Of a stretch of 64,000 nt of DNA, positions 44,830 to 57,307 are shown in pieces. The DNA comes from Maylandia zebra (Eukaryota; Chordata; Actinopteri; Cichliformes; Cichlidae): NCBI RefSeq assembly GCF_041146795.1, contig NC_135185.1, positions 6,435,529 through 6,499,528 of the forward strand. Reading direction: 5' to 3'. The position numbers and the translations under genes are program-made. The notes under the pieces were generated by a model. It saw nothing but the letters and a program-made list of their open reading frames with translations. It was not told the DNA's origin and made no database searches. Within the stretch, counting starts at the first letter, position 1, and each line of letters opens with the position of its first letter.

Positions 44830-47800
44830 CACTCACAACAAATACCTTAAACTTAGTTTGAAGTTTGAAATACTTTTCCTTTTGTCCACGCGTATACGGT
44901 GTTTCAGGTCACTGAAAGCAGACCTTGGACAAAGAAAATTAAGATCTTACACTTTTGTCTCCTGCATTGGTGTTTGTAGACCTCTGATTGGCCAGCATTT
45001 CTTTATTAGGGTGGTATTGCCACTTGCTTCACTGACATGACTTGATGGTGTTTGATGTGAATTTAGATGTTTTTGAACACAAAAGCAGATTTGAAAAACA
45101 CACCTCTGTATACGTGGATTCAGTTTTAGCTTTACAGCTATGCTGATATCAGCCTAGTTCCCCCATAACAAAAAATGCAACTGAGAGCATCCAGAGGAGG
45201 AAGCATAAATAAAAGTAGAGATAAGGGCAGGTCCGTGTGTTTTCTGTAGAGTGAAGAGTAGATCAAGAAAACATAAAGTCCAAAACAGATGAAACCAAAA
45301 ACAGGGTGAGTCAGAAAAAGCCTACACACAAGAAGCCTGAGAAATGTAAGCCATCCAGAAGATGGTGAAGAGCCTGATGATGAACACTAGATTCCTATTA
45401 ATAAACTGAGCGGCTGCGTGCTTTTTTCCATATTAAAACAGTCCAACTTTGAACAAGGAGGGAGGCGGGGAGCTGCAGAGAGCTGCAGAGAGCGCCTGTG
45501 GGGGTAAAATGGAGATGAAAACAGAGACACAGCAATGAAGGAGGACAGCATGGAGAGTTATGTCATGCAGTATGCAGCAGGGTTCCTGGTGCCGTCAGCT
45601 GTGCAGCGGCGCAGAAACAGAGTAGGAGTGTTATGTAATACTCCCAGAGCCTCTTTATGGGCGAAAGAAGCCCAGATTAATTAGCGTAAAATATGATAAC
45701 ACTCGGTGGAGAGGGTTAAAATAAAATGGTTTGTAATCTGTTGGCCCTGTGTGGCAGATGCACGAATTACCAGCAGCTGGAGACAGAATAAAATTACCGC
45801 TAAATATTTAGTCTAACACTGGTGACTACACAGTGATCCTAAAGGTTTTTGAAGATCTGCAGGGTTTAACGATAAGGCATGATAATCCATCTACAAAACA
45901 TAGAGAAAACCTGCATTTGTTTTGTTATTTTGGTGCACGCAGCTGAAGCATCTCAGTTAAAAGCACAGCGCTGTGAGAAATTAATTGCTGGAGTTTTCAG
46001 TGTAATCACCTGATGTGATAAAGCTCGGGTTAATGTCACCCTTTTTCCAACACTTTGATAACAGCAAATACCTGACCACAGGATGACCAATAAGGTTTAT
46101 TCTGCATTTAGTGCCAATTACAAAACGTTCTGTGGCAATACAATGAAGTGTGCTGGTAATCTTTATACCTGCTGAACATCAGTATGGTAACATTTATTCT
46201 TCAGTTCTTCAGTGGTGTAATAAAAACATGACTGAAATCTAACTGTTTGCATATCCTTACAGTTTATATACTAAATTCTGCTCTCCTAACCACAGCAGGG
46301 CAGAACATGCTGTTCAGTGTTGTGGATTGAGAGCACACTGTATGTTTGAACCTGCAAAAATAGCTGCACACAGTGTCCATCATTGAAAAAAAAGGCCTCA
46401 TGTTTTCCGTTGTTATCACTTCATGGTATTCTTATCAGGCATCTCAGTTTTCACTTGGACTTACCTGCTTTGTCTAACGACACAAGTTACCACTCAAAAA
46501 AAGCAACTCAAAGCTTCAAAGCGCTTGTTAATATTTTTATTTTAAGTGTGTGACAAGGAAGGATGAAGCATCTGTTGATGACTGAAAAAACACTGAAGGA
46601 ACAAGTCTGTTTTAGTCATCAAAGATGATTAAATGTTTGCAACATTAACAAATCCAGCTGGCATGAAGAAACGGCACCTCATTATTGCAAATTAATTAAA
46701 TCATTAAAAACACAATCTAATCTAGCATGAAAATAAATAACTATTATAAACCACCATTCTCTTAATAGGTACGTTACTCACTTTAACTATGTTAAATGTC
46801 AACTTTTCTCCCCACACCAACTAAGTTATTTAGATCATTAACCCACTGAAGGCTAAGATGTCATCTGTGACAACCCCAAACCTAACCTAACTCTAACCTG
46901 GGTATTCATAATACGTCATTTTTAATAATTCATAGGACGAATAGTTAAAAGTGACCGTGTTTGCACTCGGGGGTGTCCTGTCAACAGTGGGACATACTGC
47001 AGCCTTCACTGCAATATCACACGTGACCACTGGGATAAACTGTTACCAAAGTGAAGTGGCATTAAATGATCTTCAAATATGTGGCTATGGTCTGCAGAGC
47101 CTCTGACGGTGTCGGAGGAGAAATGGAAAAAACATTACAGCTTCGTCTCCTCAACAGACTGGAAATACTGGCTCAAGTCCGAAGCCCATCTGCCTCCTGC
47201 AGGGCTGGTTATGTGTTTCTGTTGGAAACCTCATCAGATAAACACTCAGCTCCGGTTCAGGACAACAGCTGGGACTCTTTTTTTTTTCTTCCTCTGATTC
47301 GTCCCTTGGTTAGCATAATTTATGTTCGGTCACGGTTTGGTTCTTTATATGTAAAAGCTCAATGATTACATCTCTGTGGCTGTAATGCTGGCACCTGACA
47401 GGACAGTGATGCGAAAAGGGCCACATTTGGCTAGTTGCCACAGCAACAGCAGGAATTACTCACTCACTCCAGCGCAGCTGCCCCGTATTTGGCTCGCGGT
47501 TATTATTGTGTGTCTCCACTCCCACGTATTACATCTGCAAGCCAATCTGAGCCAGATCTGCAATTCAAGGAAGAGGCACTGGCGGTGTCCGAAATTGCAG
47601 CGCGATGGGGATTTGCAGGAAGGCCGAGAATCAGTGTCATAAATATCCGTTTTAGAGACCATTGCGGGTATTGAGCTGTGCCATTACCAAGATAAAAACA
47701 GACGTGGCTATTTACCCCAAGCCCCATTAAGAATACACAACCTTTCTCTTCTGCAGAGCATTGATTGCACTAAAAAAATCTGTCCTTGTGTGCAAAAAGG

Positions 47801-48870
47801 CCCTTTCACAGCATTTTCCACGTTTTTCACATGCACAGATAAAAATAGCATAAGTGGGTTTGAGAGATGCTATGTTTTATGCAGATGCATGAGCTCTAAT
47901 GTAAAGTGCTGTTTGATGTGATGGAGAGCCGGGAAAGCAGTCCCCACCTAGAGATCTTCAAGGTACTGTTAACGGCATGAAGCAGGCACGCCTCGGTCCA
48001 AGCTGCAGGGGGCAGCCGATCATTGTGCCACATCCCCTCACCTTTAACAGGACTTCTGCATTTGCCATTCTAGCACACACTGTTCCCTTACATCCAGCAC
48101 TGACATTAATGCTTTATCGTTTCATAAGATGCTGCAGGGGAGACTTGCCTTTTGCAGCTGAGGCTGTTTGTTCTGTATTTAAATACTGTCAGTGAGCTGA
48201 GAATGGAAAAGGAGGAAGTAAAACTAAAATACACCATCATCGTTTTGGCTAATGATTGCTGGGAATGTATCAGGTGACCTACAATATCAATAAAACCGAT
48301 TTTATAACACTGTGGAAAAAACAGGACAAAGCTTCTACACAGCTTCTGTCATCAGGTGTGGGATTGTCTTGTGACTGAAATGTGATATTAAAGCTCTTCC
48401 AGCGAACGTTTTTGTGGGTACACAAACTCACACACTGTGAGACGAGGCTGAAATAAACGGCTTTAAAGGGAGGTCTCGTTAAAATAAGGCTGATGTTTTT
48501 CCTCTGAGGAGAAAAAAGAATCAATAAAGGGAAGAGTGGTAGGCAGGGCAGCAACGACTAAATGGGCATGGCACGTGACTGGATTAAGCGTACATGTGTA
48601 TTGAGGTCAAACAGCGCATAAATAGGGTGTGCCTGAGGAAGCAAAGGCAAAGGAGAAGGAAAGATTTTTTGCTAAGAGGGAAATGCATATCTTAAACAAT
48701 TTCTAATTAGAGATTTATGGGAGAATGTCATTTTCCCAGAAATCAATGTTCTTCTTTGCAAAGCCAAACCTGGCCAAGTAATCAAAGAAAATGCTAACTA
48801 GATGGCAGCAAAGTAGCAAGACATGACGTCATGGAGGACTTGCTGTACAGCCAAACTGCACTACTGCCCC
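44830..48870. other. Intergenic DNA, largely repeat-poor
   Basis: No exon recognised. Some stretches (45640-45800, 47430-47690) are less AT-rich and contain homeodomain-like TAATTA/ATTAAT words; they look like candidate conserved noncoding DNA, which only alignment could show. Confidence 0.4.
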
Positions 48871-48880
48871 ATTCATTATA

Positions 48881-49120
48881 TTCAATTCCATCCAATTTTA
48901 TTTATATAGCACTAAATTACAGCAGCAGTCGCCTTGAGGCGCTTTATATTATACACTACAATATTGCAGAGAAAACCCCAACAATAAAACAACCCGCTAT
49001 AAGCAAGCACTTGGTGACAGTGGGAAGGAAAAACTCCAGGAAGAAACATTCAGCAGAACCAGGCTCAAGGAGGGGGAGTATTTGCTGGGGGGTGAGGGGA
49101 GAGGGGGATGCATCACACTG
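48881..49120 (+). mobile_element. Common teleost interspersed repeat (LINE/SINE-tail type)
   Basis: Starts ATTCCATCCAATTTTATTTA, then TATAGCACTAAATTACAGCA and GTCGCCTTGAGGCGCTTTAT, and later GTGGGAAGGAAAAACTCC and CAGAACCAGGCTCAAGGAGG. This is a very frequent dispersed repeat of fish genomes, often found near genes. I do not recall its exact family name. Confidence 0.6.
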
Positions 49121-49287
49121 ACAGTCAATAGGAAAAAAAATAATCAGCATTAAAGCAACAAATACATTCATGCAAAAGAAGCCAACAGGAACCTGACAAA
49201 TATGTACCAAGAAACTATCAAAAAGGATTGTAAATAAGACATTAATTTGTGATCAGCTTTCATGTCTATGGTCTGTATGAGGCTGAC

Positions 49288-49326
49288 TGTGTGTGTGTGT
49301 GGGGGGGGGGGGGGGGGGGGGGGGGG
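49288..49326. repeat. (TG)n followed by 26-base poly-G
   Basis: GTGTGTGTGTGTG runs directly into 26 G residues (49301-49326). Confidence 0.95.
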
Positions 49327-50906
49327 TTACATTAAGAAGCATTAAGCACACAATAGGGATTGTTGTGAGGCTGAGAATCCAGTTAATCCCACAAACTACA
49401 GAACACTATCATGTTTACTGACCACTAAACAAAAGTCCTCAAGTCAAGGACATAAAGTTTCATTTAGCCCTCTGTTGTCTTTGTTCACACTGCACAATGC
49501 AAACTAATGATGGCCTTTATGTATCTCCTCTTTTTGTTGTTGCTGTCTCAAAATCAAGCTTGATGTGTGTTTTTCTTACAGAACACTTTATATGACATGC
49601 ACATTGTCCCCAACAGGGCCACGTAGCCAGGAGGAGATGAATCTGCAGGTAGTAGCATGAATAAAAGGGCGAAACCTATACATATTAGATCAGTAAATTA
49701 TAATTCACATGCAGCAAGTGCTGACTAATCAGGTTGTTGTGTAGTACTAATGAATCAGCTTTACCTGGTCAGACTTCTGGATTTAATGGCACATTTACTG
49801 GTAATCATCTTTAAAGGACACTCCCACTAAAAGCTCCATCTATTAACTGCATCAGTATTGATTCATAATTGAACCTTGTGGAGCTGAGGTGGGTATAAAC
49901 ATCTAGATGTAATGTTTCATGGTTTTACTGCTTAGCTTCTGCAGTACTGCCTTTTTGCCACTCTCCACTCTGTGATGCTAGGTCTGTAAAAAACTTGTCA
50001 TTCTGTGTGTGACAAAGCACCACTGTCGACCTATGCAATCACAAAACAAGATCTTTGGTGATGGTGTTATTTTTAGCCATGGTAGCCCAACTTTATTTCA
50101 GACTCAAATGTATCAACAAGTTCATCATAGACAGTGTTGTTTTATAGACAGTCTCAAACACGGGTGTAGCTTCAGAGAAAACTGTGGCCAGTGCGGACAT
50201 GCCTGATACCCGCATCAGGCAGTAGGAAAACAGCCTTCAGATGTGACGCTGTAAACAGTTTCCTGCTGAGTTTATGGGCTTATTGATTCAATTTTGATTA
50301 ATTTTACATAAAAAATCAGGACTATTTTGAAAATTTTGGATTATCTGTGGTATGAAATCAAAGGTATACTGGCTAATGACTTGTCAATTGCAAGTTGTAA
50401 GCCAGTGAGTGCTCAGTTTCAGTCAGGCCTGTCCCTCCTTGTCGTATCTGGATTTTTTTTCTGTTATTGTACTTTTTTATTTATTGCAATTAAGATGGCG
50501 GCAGCATTAATATTTATCTTGAGGGGTAACAGTTCAGTAGCCAGAGAGTGATGTCATGGTAGCTATATCCACTTTTACACTTTTGTGGTTTGTAATTTGT
50601 ATTCAGTGCTAACTGTTAGGACATGAACAGAACTGGTGGCAGAAGAGGATGACAGCCATAGGGTGAAATATTGGTAGATAATCTGCTGTAGCGACCCCTA
50701 AAGGGACGAGCTAAAAGAAGAAGAAGACAATGAATAGCAACCATTATCATGCTAACAAGCTAACTTAAATAGTTAGCTTATCTAAACATTAGCTCTGTGT
50801 TACCAGGTGCTTGTAAAAGTACAACTGAAGTGTTGAGGGAAACTTCCAAGGTGTTTGGTGTATTCTCTGGGCAGATGAAAGATTACAATGTGACTTAGTG
50901 CTGGAA

Positions 50907-50943
50907 TTCATCGCTAACCTCTTCAAAGGAGGTTAGCAATGAA
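50907..50943. repeat. Near-perfect short hairpin
   Basis: TTCATCGCTAACCT pairs with AGGTTAGCAATGAA around a short loop, with one mismatch in 14. Confidence 0.8.
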
Positions 50944-50948
50944 AAAGC

Positions 50949-50984
50949 GGGAAAGTCAGGGAGACGGGGAAAGTCAGGGAGACG
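50949..50984. repeat. Tandem duplication, two 18-base units
   Basis: GGGAAAGTCAGGGAGACG twice in a row, followed by a partial third. Confidence 0.95.
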
Positions 50985-51330
50985 AGGAAAGCAGACAGGA
51001 GTACTGGAAGCTAGGCATACAGGAAGGAGAGAGGTGGCAAATGTGAGGCCTGAACAGAGAGATGGAGCTGCACATCCTTTGCAGCTAGCGTGTATTGACA
51101 AGATGGAAGGAGGTCTTTAAGGAGCTGCTGAATGAAGAAAATAAGGGACAGATGAAGGAAACTTTTTTGTAACTACTCTCACTGCTTTTGCACATTAGTT
51201 TACTGTTTGGGTTAGAAACACCCAGAGCACCTGCTATTAAGAACTGATCTGAAGACATTTGGTTTATTTGTTTAATAACTAGGGATAATTGTTCAACACA
51301 CATATTCCTTTTTACAGTTTCCCCTTTAAA

Positions 51331-51344
51331 CCCCCCCCCCCCCC
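51331..51344. repeat. Poly-C tract, 14 bases
   Basis: Uninterrupted C run after TTTAAA. Confidence 0.95.
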
Positions 51345-52429
51345 GATTTAATCAAAAGATATCAATCATTGCCTGCAGCTGTTTCTCAGCTCTTTTACGG
51401 TTCACAGTGTAGCAGTGTTTCCACAAGAAATCTGTAAGTCAATGATGCATACTGTTTTTTTTCCCTACCAGTGGGAATCTTCTGTAGGAATAAAATGTCT
51501 CCTTAATGCACAAGTTTCTATTGTTAGCCGGCTGTCAGCTGTCTCTGCATTCATTTCCCCAGTAGAGCACTCATCCCTATGTTTCCATTTTCTGAGAGAA
51601 GCACAGTGGTTTGCAGCATCCCATGACACAGTGACTCATAGACAGCACGTACTCATAGACACGGAAAATATAGATCTGACAGTAAGTCTGAAACGGGTTG
51701 GATCCTGGAATACTGTAGTTCAGATTCACAGTTCACTGCAAAGGAATGAAGTTGGATGTTTTTACCGCTATTTTTAAACTCCAACAGTTGGAGTAGGGAT
51801 TTTCTTTTATTCTCTGAAACAGGGCTGACTGGTTTTCTATCAAACATAATTCCCTTATAAGCCTTATAAATACAATCATGGTGCCCTACCTGGGAACTAA
51901 AGCAGAAAGGTAGATTACTCTGCACATCGCTGTCTCATGTTCTCTATAGATATACTCCACAAGAGTGCTTATCTAGCAGCCTGATCTTTGAACCTGTCTG
52001 TTCCTCCATAATGGTTTGTTGGAACTAGAAGAAACACAACTGAGACCGCTCTCTCAGGAATCTTGAGTCAGGTAGCTAACCCAGCTAATTAGCATCAAGC
52101 ACCTCTCTGATCTTCAGCACATTTCGTTTCAAATGTGCAGAAATCCGTCCTTTGATTTCTGATACAATCTAGATGATTTGTATTATCTACAAAGTCATGT
52201 TTTTTACAAAAAATTGTAATAAAAAATAAGTAAAATTATCTAAACTATACAGTAATTTTTATAAATATCCATCCATCAATTTGCTACTATTTATCCTTAT
52301 TTATAAAAATAGTCCCCAATTTTTTAGAGGCTCAAAATTAATTGTACACAAGACTAATAAGCAGTTTGGTGAAATGAAACTGGGATAAACTTGAACCAGT
52401 AAAGAGAAGGAGAGAAACAGCGAAACAGC

Positions 52430-52740
52430 TCACGATCCCAAACATACCACATCATCCGTCAGTGGAGGCGATGTTATGGCATGGGCTTGTATGGCTGCCA
52501 GTGGAACAGAGTCTCTGGTGTTTATTGATGATCTGACCCGCTGATACAGCAGAACTGTGAGTGGACTGGGCCGCACTGTCTGCTCACATTCAGCCAAATG
52601 AAACTGACCAGACAGTCTTTTACAGTGCAAATGGATAACGACCCAAAGCATACTGCAAACCAACCCAACAGTTTCTGAAGGCAAAATAGGATTCCAGCTG
52701 ATCTCAACCCAACACGACATGCTTTTCTGCTAATACATAC
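52430..52740 (+). mobile_element. Decayed Tc1/mariner-like transposase fragment
   Basis: Translation across shifts keeps GMACMAASGTESLVFIDD-like residues and, near 52630, [12 protein letters not shown] codons (ATGGATAACGACCCAAAGCA). It is the same subfamily as the relic at 39637. Stops and frameshifts throughout. Confidence 0.6.
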
Positions 52741-54744
52741 AAAACGAATGAATGCAGACAGAGCCAACTTAATGTTTGTTTTTGGGCTGCAGTTAGCCCA
52801 GCTGTTATATTTTTGATATTACAGTGTAAGTACACAGGCAATTAAAAATTTAATTTATATGTTATATTACCAGAACCACAATATTGTGTAACCCTTACAC
52901 ATTATACACTCAGCTTTATAAAGCATTTTATCATCTTTAGACGAATTCTCTATTTTACTATATACAATCTTGATTGACTTGGTGTCTGGCAGCACCACAT
53001 GACTAGCACAAATGGCAGCAAGGACATGGAAACATTTAACATGTAAAAGAGACCAAACAAGAAATTTTCAAGGTTCATGACATTTTAAAGCTGCCAGTAT
53101 CCTGTTAATAGAGCTGCTTTACATCAAGGTTGAATGTCCAGTTATTACGAGCACTCTACAAGCCTTTCACCCTTTAAAACTGTGATCCTGTTTCCTTATC
53201 ACAAGGTTGAGCTCAGTCAGACTAACCTGCGACTGTCAGCGAGAGAAGTCCAGCAGTGCAGACTGGAACTGGGCCAACATGCAGGGCACTCTGTCCCTTT
53301 TCCCCGTTTATCACCCGTTTATCACCCTTAACTTCTTCAATGACAAAGCCTTTACAAGGGTGATGTCAGCAGCGGCCAATCAAGCGATGCTGTTAAAACC
53401 TTTACATGTTCGTGATAAAATGCAAGTTAGTTCATTTGGTAATGCTGTAAAACTGCCAGCAGCTTAAGTTCATTTTTCTTTTAATTCGACTTTTGTTAAT
53501 TTATTTTATTTTAGTGATATTTGCATTATTGTTTTAACGTACAATTTACAATCACCTTGCCAGGCTCGACTCCTCACAGTCACCTCTGCAGAGGTAATTA
53601 AAGATAAGAGGCTGCGTTCATGCACCATATCTGCTCTTGTATGAACTCTGTTTCCAGGCACAGGGCAAGCCTCATATTTACACTCGGCATAGATAAGATA
53701 GTGACTGACGCAGTACTTTTCCAACGGCTCCTACCTGATTATAAAAAAAATTGTCATCCTGCTGCAATACAGATCCTTCTCCACAAAGAAATGTTTGAAG
53801 GTGGCGCATGTGTCTAAAGAAAGCAGTGCTGCTTGACCTTAGTCAAGGACGCAGAGGTCCAAGTAGCAAACTATACACTGTGTTTGGTGTAGGAATCATG
53901 TGGGTTTCTTTTTTTTAACAGAAAATAACATAAATACTCATCATATTTATGTTATTTTGATTATTTCATTGTGCAATATCTTGCGTTTTAAAGGACCTAT
54001 ATAACTGAGTTCACAAGCGTGCTATTAAAATGAATGAGACATTTTTAATCTCCTGCCGTGTGAATCCTCTCAGAGCTCCATGCAGAGTTTCTGCAGGACA
54101 CAGGAGCCCCTCTCAGGGCCACAGACACTGTAACAAAGACTCAGCTGATGATGGCTCGGTGACGTCAGCACGAGCCAGAACAAAGCCTCGCCTCCGACCT
54201 AACACACTGCCTACAAGGCACGCCGAGTCATCTGCAGGTGTGGATTCTCCCTGTGAGCACTTTTAGATTTCAGGACAGGAAATGTTCCAGAGGTCGCACA
54301 ACTGCTGATTATCCGGAGAGACAACAACAAATTCAGGCAGAGAATTAGAGTTTAAATATGTCACACCGCATGTATTCTAGGTTACTGTTTTCCCAGGCCC
54401 ATAATGGGCCCAGTGTGTCCACTGATGAGTGCCCAGTTTCTCCGTTGGATCATTGCCAACAGTTCTGTAATTAAATGGAGACGAGTAAAGTTGCAGGCAA
54501 ATGCTGATTAACCCTCCATTGTTGTCACACTTTGAGGGCGACCCCAAACCTTTAACGGTTGGCTGCGGTCCAGACTGCTGCGGTAATGCTGGTGGAGGGT
54601 CACAGCAAGATGGGTGGTGTTGAATTTTAATGAGCGTGGTTCCCAGGGAAGGGGGGAAAAAGCTGTCCCAGCGGAAGGTCGAAAAGCAGCGACGCTATCC
54701 TCTAAATCCCATTTTATCTCTATCTCTGGAACTAGTATTCCCTG

Positions 54745-54778
54745 CTAGATGTCATGTGAGGAGTCACATGACATCTAG
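54745..54778. repeat. Perfect 15-bp hairpin
   Basis: CTAGATGTCATGTGA, loop GGAG, TCACATGACATCTAG. Confidence 0.95.
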
Positions 54779-57026
54779 ATAGCATATGATAGGATACAGT
54801 GATAATTAAAGTGAGTTTTAAAAAAGTCAAAACGAGAGAGGTTCTACTGCTTTTCTCTGTTTCAGTCTTTTAAATAAAAGCACCCAGTGCTTTAAATAAA
54901 TACAGGTAAAATTTGTGAAGGCTCAACTTTTTCTACTCCTGGTCCAACTGCCTTCAGATCACTAACAATCTCCTGTGTAGTTTGGGACTTTGATATTCTG
55001 TCTTCATGACACCATAAAAATTAAGAGATTTCTTCATTTCTTTGTAAGAGCAAACTTGCAAAATCAGCGGGGCATCAAATAATTTTTATAGTTTTGGTAC
55101 TTTTCTGCAATGCCTCCGGCTGAAGAAGCATCGTAGATAAAATGAGCCGGGCCTTGGGGTTTATGTTCAGTGTGAGCTCCACATGGTAGCCGGTCAGCTG
55201 ACAGAGAGAGTAGATCGGCTGCAGGTTCATGTTGCAGAGAGGCCAAATAAAACATGTAGTACAAGCAAACACATCGCTGGTTTCACAATTCAGTATCTGC
55301 AGCTTTCAATGCTGACTCTACCTCTACTAGACAACCTCCAAAAAGCTCCAGGAGACGGTTTTGAAAACAAAAGACAAACACCATTTGCATCCCTACAGTT
55401 AGTGTTGTGGCTCCACTTTATGGAAAAATCAATAAATCATTCATTATATGCACATGGTGCAGCTGTGATATTCTGCCTTTTTTTGCATTTCTATAACAAC
55501 GCTGTGTTATAAATAAGTTACCAGATTATGCAACTGAATAATTTCATGCCAATTTATTGCCGTGTTTATAAATAAACAGCGACTAAAACTGATCAATTGT
55601 TATGTAGGAAATGACTGGAACAAGCTCTGCATCAATATTTCATACAGTAATTAGATCACAGAGGAGGCCGGGATGGAAACATTTGTCCCTCGCTGACCGT
55701 CACTGTGTGAGAAAATGGGTCACAGACCTTTATCACTGCTGCATGACACAATCAAGGGCTCAGTGTGCTGTTTTTTTTATAATGCACCACAATAAATAGG
55801 AAGTATTACCCCGAGTGACCGGATGAAAAACAAACGAGAAAGAGAGCAAAAATACGAGCTGCACAAGATATATAATGAGATATGGCCGGGACAATGCTGA
55901 TTTAATCGGAATCTGCACCAGGGGACAATTTGGGCGAGTCAACACAAGCAGCAGGATTCGTCCTCTGAAGATCATGAATGATTTTTTTCAGTAGCTAAAT
56001 CACCAAATGTTAAAATGCTTCTTGCCATTTCTTTAAGTAGTCTTCAGGAATAGTTCTCCAGGCTTCTTCAGGCAGTCAAAGCTCTTCTTTGCTGGCTGTC
56101 TTTTGTTCTGTTCTCTGTGAGGATAATCACACTGCTTCAAATATTGTTCAGGTTCAGGCTCTGGGGAGGCCGATCTTCAGCCCCTGCTGTGCTTTACAGA
56201 CGGCTGTGGACACTCACTGTTGTATCTCCGCGGTCAGGTGAGACCGAGACGACAGGTCACGACAACTCGAACAGAAACTCTCACATTTTTCTAATTTGGA
56301 TTTATCACTAAAACCTGTTTCCACTGATTTCATGAGTTAATAATTAAATAAATATAAGTAGTAGGTCCAAAACAGGTTTCTATGCAGCTACACAAATTAT
56401 GTTTTTTTAAAAATATACAAAAAATCTAAAATTTTAAATATTGTAACTTTAAAATCTTGCTTTATAAACACATTTGAGTACATTTTTCTCCATTAATGCA
56501 AACTCCTCTACAGTAGATTCCACTTGATCCTGTGTTTTTGTGTGTATAAAAGCTCACAAGTCTGCAGATCATGTTCTAGTGCATCTTTGTGCAGTCCCTC
56601 CTGGCAGGACTGCAGCTCTGCTGACCTCTGACCTTTAGCACATGAATTATCTGCTACTAATTTCATTACTGGAAACCGATCCATTATCTTTTCATCTTTC
56701 TGAAATAAATCTTGAAACACATCTACCATAGAAACGGCTCAGACATCGACAAATGCAGTTATTGATCAGATTAAATCCATTTGTGCTGCTGTTTTGACAG
56801 CAGCCTTTGTGTAAGAGGTTTATTTGCACCAATGAGCGACAGCACAGCTTTACTCTTTTCAGCCTCTAATCTAATCATCGCTACTTTTGTCCACTCCCTC
56901 TCGTTCTGTTTTAGTCCCACCAGGATTAAAGGGTTAAAAGAAAAGAACAGAGGCTTCTTCAGAGCAAATACACTCAAATACAAGCAGTTTAGTGTTGACA
57001 TACAAGTAAAACATCATAACAAATAT

Positions 57027-57062
57027 ATCAGACTGTATTTGTATATAGAAATACAGTCTGAT
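57027..57062. repeat. Perfect 14-bp hairpin
   Basis: ATCAGACTGTATTT, 8-base loop, AAATACAGTCTGAT. Confidence 0.95.
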
Positions 57063-57073
57063 GTTGAAGTTCT

Positions 57074-57104
57074 GTAGGTGGTGAAGAAGTACTTCACCAC
57101 CTAC
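57074..57104. repeat. Perfect 13-bp hairpin
   Basis: GTAGGTGGTGAAG, loop AAGTA, CTTCACCACCTAC. It starts 12 bases after the previous hairpin. Confidence 0.95.
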
Positions 57105-57269
57105 ATGGGGATGGAGTGAAGTTTCAGAAAAAAAGCATCAGTTCTTTATTTTTGATTTATTCTGTCAGTTATACAGCAGCTTTCTAAAAATCAAGTCTAT
57201 ACTTACGTTTAATTTTTACATTAATCTTACACAAAAAACAGCTTTAAATTTTACCTAATGAGAATCATG

Positions 57270-57307
57270 AAATGAGACGAGCAATTAAGTCATTGCTCGT
57301 CTCATTT
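57270..57307. repeat. Perfect 16-bp hairpin
   Basis: AAATGAGACGAGCAAT, loop TAAGTC, ATTGCTCGTCTCATTT. Confidence 0.95.

Larger units (their letters stand above)
49327..52420. other. Intergenic DNA with small repeats
   Basis: No gene recognised. It holds a dispersed-repeat tail near 50680-50730 (TAGCGACCCCTAAAGGGACG then AAGAAGAAGAAGAC), two perfect tandem 18-base units at 50949-50984, and a 14-base poly-C at 51331-51344. Confidence 0.5.
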
